This document shows, piece by piece, positions 41,463 to 48,376 of a stretch of DNA of 64,000 nucleotides. This stretch comes from an uncultured Candidatus Saccharibacteria bacterium. Its GTDB lineage: Bacteria > Patescibacteriota > Saccharimonadia > Saccharimonadales > Saccharimonadaceae. Every line of letters begins with the position of its first letter. Position 1 is the first letter of the stretch. The notes under the pieces were generated by a model. The model did no database searches. It was not told the DNA's origin and saw nothing but the letters and a program-made list of their open reading frames with translations. The translations under genes were made by a program, and so were the position numbers. Where the stretch lies: positions 1 to 64,000 of the forward strand of contig CANENS010000002.1 in NCBI GenBank assembly GCA_947428935.1, given 5' to 3'.

Positions 41463-41775
41463 TATAATGAAAGTGTCCCTAGTGGCGGCATGATTTTCCT
41501 GAATAATCATGTTTAGGGATTTCGTGGCTCATTTCCGTGGAAATGTCGCATAAGATTTTACCCACCTTGTATATACTACAGGGAAAACATCGTTGCTAGG
41601 GGTATTTTGGTGTGGGAGAGTCGATAATGACCATTGGTCATGTGGGTGCGATGTTTGTGGTGGAAAATAGAGACTGGATTCTTGATCGTTCGATTTGAGG
41701 AGGTAGCTTGAGAGAACGATTGAAGATCTGGGCTCTAGGTTTTGGCAAATAAAAAGATTATTTAGGTAGTAAGTT
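41463..41775 (+). promoter_or_regulatory. Promoter and ~300-base structured leader before the Nudix-RNase H gene
   Basis: GTGCTATAAT ends at 41468. The following leader folds: TCCCTA (41476) with TAGGGA (41514-41519) enclosing CATGATT/AATCATG, then ATTTCC-GT-GGAAAT. Another TGACCATTGGTCA site lies at 41628. Long structured leaders suggest regulation by an RNA switch or a separate small RNA. No known riboswitch consensus recognised. Confidence 0.45.
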
Positions 41776-42627
41776 GTGAAACAAAGAATACGAGTGGCGG
41801 CTTTGATCCGGAATAAGGGTGGGGTTTTGCTCATGAAGCGCAGTCAGGGGCGGATTGATGGTGAGCCGGTATGGGAATTGCCGACTGGAAAAATTAAATT
41901 TGGAGAACAACCGGAAGAAGCGATTGGCCGGGCTTTGGAGGAATTTTTAGGAATCAAACAGACGGAGCAAAGCGTTCTGCGCGATGTGACGACTTTTGTG
42001 GCGCCGCAGGGGGCTAGCCAGTTGAGTAATCTATATATTATATATGATATTAAGCTGGCGGATGAGACCAAAATTGAGCCGAGGGAGCGCTATTCCGCTT
42101 ATAAATACATCGATCCGGTTGAGGTGCGTAATTTTTGTATGGATGGCGCTAGTCTTGCGGTTTTGGAGATTGAAGAGCGTATTGATGGCGTAAAATCGAA
42201 TTATAAGGAGGTGGCGAACAGTGCGACGGTTTATGTTGACGGCTGCAGTCGCGGGAATCCGGGGCCTTCGGGGGTTGGTTACCATATTGTAGGGGAGAAT
42301 GGCGAAATTTTGGCGACTGGCGGTGAGTTTATTGGATTTGCCACGTCTAGAATTGCGGAGTATTATGCTTTGAAAGCCGGGATTGAGCAAGCGTTGGCGC
42401 TTGGGCTAAAGTCGGCGCGTTTTGTGGGTGATAATTTGATGATGATAAATCAGATGAATGGAGTGTATAAAATTAAAAATCGAGATCTTATGCCGATTTA
42501 TGATGACATTCAGGAATTGTTGAAGCAGTTTGAAGCTTGTGCTTTTGTGCATGTTTTGCGGGAGCAGAATAAGGAAGCTGATCGACAGGCGAATTTAGCG
42601 GTTGATCAGCGGTTCGAGCTAGAATAG
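41776..42627 (+). CDS. Nudix-like domain fused to RNase H type 1
   Basis: 283 aa, GTG start. Residues 1-130 are a Nudix fold (VAALIRNKGGVLLMKRS, WELPTGK). Its Nudix box keeps G38, E44, R52 and E56 but two catalytic Glu positions are A53 and F57, so hydrolase activity is doubtful. Residues 150-280 are RNase H with all four acidic residues: D155 (VYVDGCSRGNPGPSG), E195, D219 (VGDN) and D269 (KEADRQAN). It can cleave RNA in RNA-DNA hybrids. The upstream region has operator-like palindromes. The fusion suggests nucleotide-sensing control of RNase H, which is inference. Confidence 0.85.
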   Translation: MKQRIRVAALIRNKGGVLLMKRSQGRIDGEPVWELPTGKIKFGEQPEEAIGRALEEFLGIKQTEQSVLRDVTTFVAPQGASQLSNLYIIYDIKLADETKIEPRERYSAYKYIDPVEVRNFCMDGASLAVLEIEERIDGVKSNYKEVANSATVYVDGCSRGNPGPSGVGYHIVGENGEILATGGEFIGFATSRIAEYYALKAGIEQALALGLKSARFVGDNLMMINQMNGVYKIKNRDLMPIYDDIQELLKQFEACAFVHVLREQNKEADRQANLAVDQRFELE

Positions 42628-42791
42628 TAGAAATTTTCTACATTTTATGCTTAAGATTTTTTGTGTAGCAAGTTTGATGTGGCTTCTGGATGCTAATAAA
42701 AGCCTTTGTCAATTCCATGTTTTTTGAGGAGTCTACTCACTATGTGCGTTATTTTTTGATAAAAAATGAAAATATATGTTATAATGAGGGC

Positions 42792-43262
42792 GAGCCCGAA
42801 AGGCAATCGCTTGGGAGCTATTCCAAGAGGAAAGTCCGGGCAGCATAGGGCGCGGCAGTCGCTAACGGCGACCGTTCGAAAGAATAGGGAAAGTACCACA
42901 GAAACTTATACGGCCGGTTCTTTGGCACCGATTACGAGATTATGGTATCATGATTGTATGTTGGGTTTGTTTATGAAACTACAAGCGTAATTAGTGTTTA
43001 CAGATCTTTACTCTGCGTAATAGCATGATCCTGTGATCGGTGACCGAAGGATTGGTAAAGGTGAAATGAGTGGGGTAAGAGCCCACAGCGTTGTATGGTG
43101 ACATATGGCGGAGGTAAACCCTGCCGGCTGCAAGGAGCGCTAGGAAACCTTGACCCGAGGATGCGCGTTTACCGCTGGAGCCGAAGAGCAATTTTCGGCC
43201 TAGATAGATGATTGCCAGCCTTCTTTTGGGAAGGCTACAGAACCCGGCTTACTGAGGGCTCC
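42792..43262 (+). ncRNA. rnpB: RNase P RNA
   Basis: Bacterial A-type RNase P RNA, the catalytic subunit that matures tRNA 5' ends. Conserved blocks: GAGGAAAGTCCGGGC near the 5' end, the GTGAAA... and CAGCGTTGTATGG core, AACCCTGC and ACAGAACCCGGCTTAC near the 3' end. P1 forms from GAGCCC (42792) and GGGCTC (to 43261). Promoter TTGATA (42756), 18 bases, TATAAT (42780-42785) puts transcription start at the first P1 base. No protein subunit gene is adjacent. Confidence 0.95.
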
Positions 43263-43713
43263 TTTGTTTTTGGTGTAATTTAGCCTGCGCGGTCGAAACA
43301 TACTCCACCCGGTTGTTTCATTCCTTCTCCTATGGCGTTGGACGCGTAGTGTTCTGGGCACTAGTCGTTGCTTCGCTTGAGAAATACGTCTACTTATCTC
43401 TTAAGTCTCGGGCTTCTTTGGCGTTCGGCTCTGGAGAAAACGTAAATGTTTTTTTGAGCGAGTCCATTCTTAGATAATGTAAGTTATGTTTGTTTTAAAC
43501 TTGTTTGGGCTGGTTTTTTTAATATCTTATTCTTGAGTAACTTTAGTTACGCTTGTATTTAGTTTGTTGTGGTTAAATCTCTTCCCGATATTTCGCCCTT
43601 GGGTAGTATTAAATATATGTTTGTCTTGGGTTCATAGCGACTAATTCTCCACCATCAAAAAATAACCACTATCAAAAATAGACCCTCCTCCCGGATGGCC
43701 TATTTGAATATTC
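43263..43713. other. 450-base gap between rnpB and rpmB
   Basis: No frame of useful length and no clear promoter or terminator. Composition is T-rich with pyrimidine stretches in the second half. I see nothing I can name. Confidence 0.4.
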
Positions 43714-43908
43714 TTATTTCTGGATAATACCTTTTTTCTTCAGTGTGCGCAAAGTCGAAGTTGCAACATTGGCTTTGACCTTTTTCCCATTGATAATCAA
43801 GGTTTTCTTTTGGATATTTGGCTTAAATACCTTGCGGGTTTTGTGCTGAGAGAATGAAACATTGTGCCCATACATTTTGCCTTTGCCGCTGATTTCACAA
43901 ATCGCCAT
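43714..43908 (-). CDS. rpmB: 50S ribosomal protein L28
   Basis: 64 aa. MAICEISGKGKMYGHNVSFSQHKTRKVFKPNIQKKTL matches L28, though the usual CQVTGK has a single Cys. Large-subunit structural protein. The start overlaps the rplT stop by one base, so it is the last gene of an infC-rpmI-rplT-rpmB operon; rpmB is not usually in that operon. Confidence 0.93.
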   Translation of the reverse strand: MAICEISGKGKMYGHNVSFSQHKTRKVFKPNIQKKTLIINGKKVKANVATSTLRTLKKKGIIQK

Positions 43909-44258
43909 TACTTTGTCTCCTTTATCGTGTTAACGATTACCTTGAACGCTTCCGGTTGATTGACGGCTAGTTCGGCAAGAATTTTGCGATCGATCGTGAC
44001 GTTGTTTTGTTTGAGACCGGCTATCAGCTGTGAATAGGAAAGACCTAATTCTCTTGAAGCGTTATTGATGCGAGTAATCCATAGTGCACGTAGGTCGCGC
44101 TTGCGATTGCGTCGATCGCGATAGCTGTAGCGCAGAGATTTGATGACACCTTGTTTAGCAAGGCGATAGCTGCGCCTGCGATAATGCTGCATGCCCTTGG
44201 CGGCCCTTAAAGTCTTCTTATGTTTAGCTCTAGCGGCTACTCCACGTTTTACTCTCAT
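43908..44258 (-). CDS. rplT: 50S ribosomal protein L20
   Basis: 116 aa. MRVKRGVAARAKHKKTLRAAKGMQHYRRRSYRLAKQ, then RDRRNRKRDLRALWITRINNASRELGLSYSQLI. Binds 23S rRNA early in assembly; in many bacteria it represses its own operon by binding the mRNA leader. One base after rpmI. Confidence 0.97.
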   Translation of the reverse strand: MRVKRGVAARAKHKKTLRAAKGMQHYRRRSYRLAKQGVIKSLRYSYRDRRNRKRDLRALWITRINNASRELGLSYSQLIAGLKQNNVTIDRKILAELAVNQPEAFKVIVNTIKETK

Positions 44259-44259
44259 G

Positions 44260-44457
44260 TTATTTGGCTCCTAATGCATTTTTGACGTTTTTAGCAATTT
44301 TGCCGTTGATCGATGCGGCAGTATTAATTTTACGTTTGCGTGATTTGGATTTCTTAGCCAGAATATGGTTTCCAAAAGCGTGTTCGCGCATAAGTTTGCC
44401 GGAAGCGGTGATTTTGACGCGTTTAGCGGTGCCTTTGTGAGTTTTTAGCTTAGGCAT
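44260..44457 (-). CDS. rpmI: 50S ribosomal protein L35
   Basis: 65 aa: MPKLKTHKGTAKRVKITASGKLMREHAFGNHILAKKSKSRKRK. Standard length and sequence for L35. Followed by rplT without a gap. The 200 bases upstream, to infC, hold no gene but could carry the L20-binding leader. Confidence 0.96.
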   Translation of the reverse strand: MPKLKTHKGTAKRVKITASGKLMREHAFGNHILAKKSKSRKRKINTAASINGKIAKNVKNALGAK

Positions 44458-44671
44458 ATTTTTCCTTTAGTTTAATTAAGATTAATATTGTGCCGTATTG
44501 ACTGAACGGCTAAAAGTGCGATCAACTAGCCTAGAAAGTAGGAAAATGAAAATACTTTTTTCGTGCTGGGCTGATTTTTTATGGTGCAGATGGCTTTAAA
44601 ACTAGAATTTTTGATTGCGTACCTGAGCTTAATTTAATCGTACTAGGGAGACGGTACGAAGGTTAACGTGT

Positions 44672-45199
44672 TTAGGTTTTGCGCCGGACGCTGACGGAGA
44701 GATTCCGCCCTGCGAATTGCGGTTTGCCTTCCACGATTATCTCGTTATTTTCGGAGATTAGTGTAACGACTTTGTCTAGCATCGTTTGCCCTAACTCTTT
44801 GTGCGCCATTTCTCGCCCACGGAAAATGATCATAATTTTGACACGATCTCCGTCTTCGAGAAAACTTCTAATTTTACGTACTTTGATTTGTAGATCGTTG
44901 TCACTGATTTTGAGGCCGACTTTCATCGTCTTGAGCTCGGATTGTTTTTCGCGGGCTTTTTTACGATTTTTAGCCTCTTCTTTCATCTTTTGGTATTGAT
45001 ATTTTCCCCAATCAATGATTTTAACGACTGGCGGATCTGCGTTACCTGCAATCTCAACCAAATCTACACCTTGTTCTTTAGCGATTTTTTGGGCTTCCCG
45101 ACTCGACATAATGCCAAGTTGCTCTCCATTAGTTCCTATTACGCGGACAGATGAGTAGCGAATTTCGCCGTTGATTTTCGTGTGCGTTGTTTTACTAAT
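44672..45199 (-). CDS. infC: Translation initiation factor IF-3 with AUU start
   Basis: 175 aa. The usual N-terminal domain (INGEIRYSSVRVIGTNGEQLGIMSSREA) lies upstream of the first ATG. In that frame the only possible start is ATT at 45199, with AAGGA eight bases before it and an in-frame TAA six codons further up. AUU is the known start codon of infC in E. coli, where IF-3 represses its own translation by rejecting AUU; the same autoregulation is likely here. The C-terminal domain (KVGLKISDNDLQIKVRKIRSFLEDGDRVKIMIIFRGREMAH) is normal. First gene of the ribosomal-protein operon. Confidence 0.93.
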   Translation of the reverse strand: MSKTTHTKINGEIRYSSVRVIGTNGEQLGIMSSREAQKIAKEQGVDLVEIAGNADPPVVKIIDWGKYQYQKMKEEAKNRKKAREKQSELKTMKVGLKISDNDLQIKVRKIRSFLEDGDRVKIMIIFRGREMAHKELGQTMLDKVVTLISENNEIIVEGKPQFAGRNLSVSVRRKT

Positions 45200-45451
45200 G
45201 AGTGGATTCCTTTCGCTTTAATTTAAGTACTACACTATCATTTTAACAAATTTTTAGATAATGACAAGGGTTTTTCTCTGTTATTTTTTACTATAAATCA
45301 CCCACTCTTATTATTTATTGTTAAAAATAATCAGTGAAGAAAGTTTGGTTTAGTTGAGGAGTGAGATATTGGAGTGTTTTACTGATTTTTGGTTCTAGAA
45401 TTATGATTGTTCGTTAAATAAAATATGTGAACAACGTGGTAAAATTTGTAT

Positions 45452-47083
45452 TCAATGTAGTTGGTTACGCATCGCTAATGCTTCAGAAATGTGTTCAGTC
45501 TTCACCCCTGTAGAATGATCTAAATCTGCAATTGTTTGAGCAACTTTGATTACTTTGAAATAGCTGCGAGCAGATAGCTTGAGCTTCTTCGCAGCTTGCA
45601 ATAATAGCATTTTGGCGTCTGAATCGATACGAATATATTGATTGATTTCGTGTGATGAGAGTGAACCGTTAAAGCGTTTTTCGCTGTGAAAACGCTGGTT
45701 TTGAATTTTTATCACTTCTGTTATAGTATTTTTGACAATGGAATGTTCACAGGATTCTGAAGAATCCGGTGTTGCAGTGTCGCTTGGCTTTATTTTTGCC
45801 TCTGTTTCAGTTTTTTTGACAATAGGCTTTGTCGGAGCTTTGGTGGCTAAGTTGTCTATTTCGACTGGCTCCACGTTAATAATGAGATCGATCCGGTCGA
45901 GGATCGGGCCGGAGATTTTTCGTTGATAATGCTCGATTTGAGTAGTGCTGCACTTGCAGGCATGTTGCGTGGAGCCTAAATAGCCGCATGGGCAGGGGTT
46001 CATAGTGGCGATTAACATAAAATCGGCTGGATAAGTGAGGCGTTGTTTTGCCCGTATAACCGTGACTTTTTTGTCTTCTAGTGGCTGACGGAGAGCCTCG
46101 AGGACATGACGGGGAAATTCTGGGAGTTCGTCAAGAAAAAGTACGCCGCGGTGGGCAAGAGAAATTTCACCAATAGTTTGATTAGCGCCACCGATCATGG
46201 CAGCGAGACTAGCGGTGTGATGGGGTGCGCGAAAGGGGCGTTCAGTACAAGATTGGCCAGCGGTGGAAGCGAGGGCGTGGATTTTTGTAATTTCTAGTTT
46301 CTCCGAGGCGCTGGGCGGGGGCAGAAGGTTGGCCGCAGTATGGGCCAGCAGGGTTTTTCCAGAACCTGGAGGGCCAGAGAGTAACAGGTTGTGGCGCCCG
46401 GCTAAGGCGACGATTAGGGCGCGTTTTGCTAAAGCTTGCCCCTTGATGTCGTCTAAAGTGGGCTGGTTTGAGTCTTCCAGGGTTACAGTTTCTTTGACCA
46501 CTGTTTCTGTATTTTTGACATAATAAAGGGTCGGATCTTTTGATACCTCTGCAGCAGATTGAGTTTCGGTGTATTCGCCGATTAGCCGCAAAAATAGTTC
46601 TCGGAAGTTACGGATGCCGATGATTTCGATATTATCGATTAGTCGTGCTTGAACGGCGTTTTCTAGGGGCAGATAAACTTTTTTAAACCCGGAATTCTTG
46701 GCGGTTTCGACGATATTGATAATACCGCGTACTGGCTTGGCAAGGCCGTCTAGAGAGAGCTCGCCAACGAAGAGGGAGTTTATGAGGTGTTTTGATTGGA
46801 GCTGTTTAGATAAAACTAGAATAGCGAGCGCAATCGGAATATCTAGATGTGAGCCGTCTTTCATGAGCTCGGCGGGAGCAAGGTTGATGGTGGCTTTTTT
46901 GCTAGGAAACGAGAAACCGGAATTAGTGATGGCCGAACGCACTCGTTCTCGTGACTCGGAAATGGTTTTATTGGCCATACCAACGATATTGAAGGCGGGT
47001 AAGCCGTTACTGAGGTCGCCTTCGACCTCGATCAGTCGACCTCCGTAGCCATAGGGAATGGCGGAATATATTTTTGCAATCAT
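45452..47083 (-). CDS. comM: ComM/YifB-family AAA+ ATPase (Mg-chelatase-like)
   Basis: 543 aa. ComM is a hexameric helicase that extends branch migration during natural transformation. N-terminal Lon-protease-like ChlI domain (MIAKIYSAIPYGYGGRLIEVEGDLSNGLPAFNIVG), Walker A GPPGSGKT, Walker B GVLFLDELPEF, sensor ATMNPCPCG. Three short linker insertions encode VKNTETVV, VKKTETEA and VKNTITEV; at DNA level each is a copy of a repeat that is also found in the neighbouring intergenic DNA (45714, 45799, 46497). Insertions are in frame and between domains. Suggests the cell may take up DNA, useful for cassette exchange. Confidence 0.92.
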   Translation of the reverse strand: MIAKIYSAIPYGYGGRLIEVEGDLSNGLPAFNIVGMANKTISESRERVRSAITNSGFSFPSKKATINLAPAELMKDGSHLDIPIALAILVLSKQLQSKHLINSLFVGELSLDGLAKPVRGIINIVETAKNSGFKKVYLPLENAVQARLIDNIEIIGIRNFRELFLRLIGEYTETQSAAEVSKDPTLYYVKNTETVVKETVTLEDSNQPTLDDIKGQALAKRALIVALAGRHNLLLSGPPGSGKTLLAHTAANLLPPPSASEKLEITKIHALASTAGQSCTERPFRAPHHTASLAAMIGGANQTIGEISLAHRGVLFLDELPEFPRHVLEALRQPLEDKKVTVIRAKQRLTYPADFMLIATMNPCPCGYLGSTQHACKCSTTQIEHYQRKISGPILDRIDLIINVEPVEIDNLATKAPTKPIVKKTETEAKIKPSDTATPDSSESCEHSIVKNTITEVIKIQNQRFHSEKRFNGSLSSHEINQYIRIDSDAKMLLLQAAKKLKLSARSYFKVIKVAQTIADLDHSTGVKTEHISEALAMRNQLH

Positions 47084-47160
47084 AGCTTCAGGGTAGCATC
47101 ATTTTTGTAAAAATTACAACCCTTAGGTTCAAAAAAAAGACTGAGGGAGTTTTTGCTGCT

Positions 47161-47264
47161 GTTCATGTATTTTTGACAATGGAGTATTTGGTGGGCTTCG
47201 GAAATAGAGAGCAAGACGGGCGTTTAATTTTGTTTTACCTCTGTTTTAGTATTTTTGACAATGC
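47161..47264 (+). repeat. Two intergenic copies of the GTATTTTTGACAATG repeat
   Basis: Copies at 47161-47183 and 47237-47264, consensus CCTCTGTTT-A-GTATTTTTGACAATG. Further copies: 45714, 45799 and 46497 inside comM, and 50651 and 50741 beyond the structured RNA region. All point the same way. Confidence 0.6.
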
Positions 47265-47294
47265 GTACTCAAAGAGAGGGATATAATAAAAATC

Positions 47295-47323
47295 TTGTTT
47301 ATGGATCTTGATTATGGTACAAT
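47295..47323 (+). promoter_or_regulatory. tmRNA promoter
   Basis: TTGTTT, 17 bases, TACAAT; initiation would fall a few bases before the mature 5' end of tmRNA. Confidence 0.7.
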
Positions 47324-47333
47324 GAAGGTAGTT

Positions 47334-47690
47334 GGGGCTGACAAAGCTTAGACGGATTATTAACAGACATCAGGCGTGACGAGTGATACCGTAAGTATTG
47401 AATAAGTGAAAAAACCACTTCGAAGCATGTGCTTTATGCACCTGCGTATGCTTAATTAGATATTTTAAGCTGGTTCGACACCGAGTCTCCGTAGGTGGCG
47501 AATTATTAGATTACGGTGATAGTATAAGTGGAGTTGATTAGTCCCTTGTGCGAATTTTATAATCAGGGCACTTGAAGTTTGGTTGCTTGCAGCTTCAAGG
47601 TTTTGCCGACTTAAAAACAGGCAACTACGCACGTAGAATGGTGTTATGGAGATTTTTCGGACCCGGAGGCAGTATCCGGCAGCTCCACCA
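47334..47690 (+). ncRNA. ssrA: Transfer-messenger RNA
   Basis: 357 bases. GGGGCTG at the 5' end pairs with CAGCTCC before the encoded ACCA. The tRNA-like half has TTTTTCGGACC...GGCAGCTCCACCA as in E. coli, though its T loop (GAGGCAGTATC) is atypical. Resume signal AATAAGT-GAA resembles the E. coli AATAGTC-GCA. The tag then reads EKTTSKHVLYAPAYA followed by TAA TTAG (about 47410-47456). It frees stalled ribosomes and marks proteins for degradation. The tag end AYA differs from the common LAA. Confidence 0.93.
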
Positions 47691-47870
47691 ATTTAATCAG
47701 AACTATATATCGCTTGGCGGTATATTTTTTTGTGATGGTTATTATTCTCGTCGACGCACGGTGCTAAAAAATGGCTAATTGGCATAATTTATATGCAGCC
47801 AAAATTCGAAATTTGCCTGTGGAAAACTCTTAAAAAAATTTATAAAAAAAGTATTCAAAAACTATTGACG

Positions 47871-48027
47871 CTAACGTTTTTTTGGATTATTATAGAGATA
47901 GCTTTTGAATAAAAATGTTATACAGACTAAATCAAAAGCCAAAAACAAAAAACAGAACCTTAGCCAAAAAATAACTCCACACTCTACAGAAGACCGGTTT
48001 TCCTCGCAGTTACCGGTCTTCTTTCTT
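47871..48027 (+). ncRNA. Candidate A-rich small RNA
   Basis: TTGACG (47871), 17 bases, TATTAT; then ~95 bases of A-rich, unstructured sequence and a strong terminator. No frame. The A-rich part (CAAAAGCCAAAAACAAAA) resembles the start of the next long RNA candidate (AAATCAAAAACAAACACGG). Independent promoter and terminator support a real small RNA. Confidence 0.6.
47990..48027 (+). terminator. Rho-independent terminator
   Basis: AGAAGACCGGT...ACCGGTCTTCT stem of 11 bases followed by TTCTTG. Confidence 0.85.
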
Positions 48028-48100
48028 GTTAAGAAATGAACAACTGTGATTAAAAAGCACTATGATGTTGCAAAATGGTTGTGGTATGTGAAAAACAGGG

Positions 48101-48323
48101 AAAAGCCTGTGTTGTGAAAAATACAACACAGGCTTTTCTAATAGTGAATAATTAGGGGAAGGAAGCGTTTATGATTACATGTTTTAATGTTGTGAACTTT
48201 ACAACATTTTTCGTTGACTAAGGAGATAAATACAGTGTTATTTTAGTTCGTTGTAGAATTTACAACATAATATATATCGTAAATAACAGAGGCAATTTGA
48301 ATACTGTTGTAGAAAATACAACA
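48101..48323. promoter_or_regulatory. Array of four TGTTGT-N7-ACAACA palindromes
   Basis: Sites at 48110-48128, 48188-48206, 48249-48267 and 48305-48323; the third has a C in place of the first T. Inner bases are always A/T-rich. The first is the core of a 15-base-arm hairpin (AAAAGCCTGTGTTGT...). The array ends 19 bases before the -35 of the long RNA promoter, so a repressor binding here could control it. Confidence 0.7.
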
Positions 48324-48341
48324 TTTTCTAAGAAAAAAGCC

Positions 48342-48376
48342 TTGTATTTTTAGCATAAGCGTGCTATGATGAAGAC
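48342..48376 (+). promoter_or_regulatory. Promoter of the long structured RNA candidate
   Basis: TTGTAT (48342), 17 bases ending AGCATAAGCGTGC, TATGAT (48365-48370). The spacer motif is the same as in the cassette-gene promoters. Confidence 0.75.

Noticed and set aside
47572-47778. tmRNA tag read from GNYAR in the 3' half of tmRNA
   Set aside because: It resembles the NYAL of known tags, but it lies ~60 bases from the tRNA-like 3' end, in a CTACG/CGTAG helix, and has no stop codon in frame.
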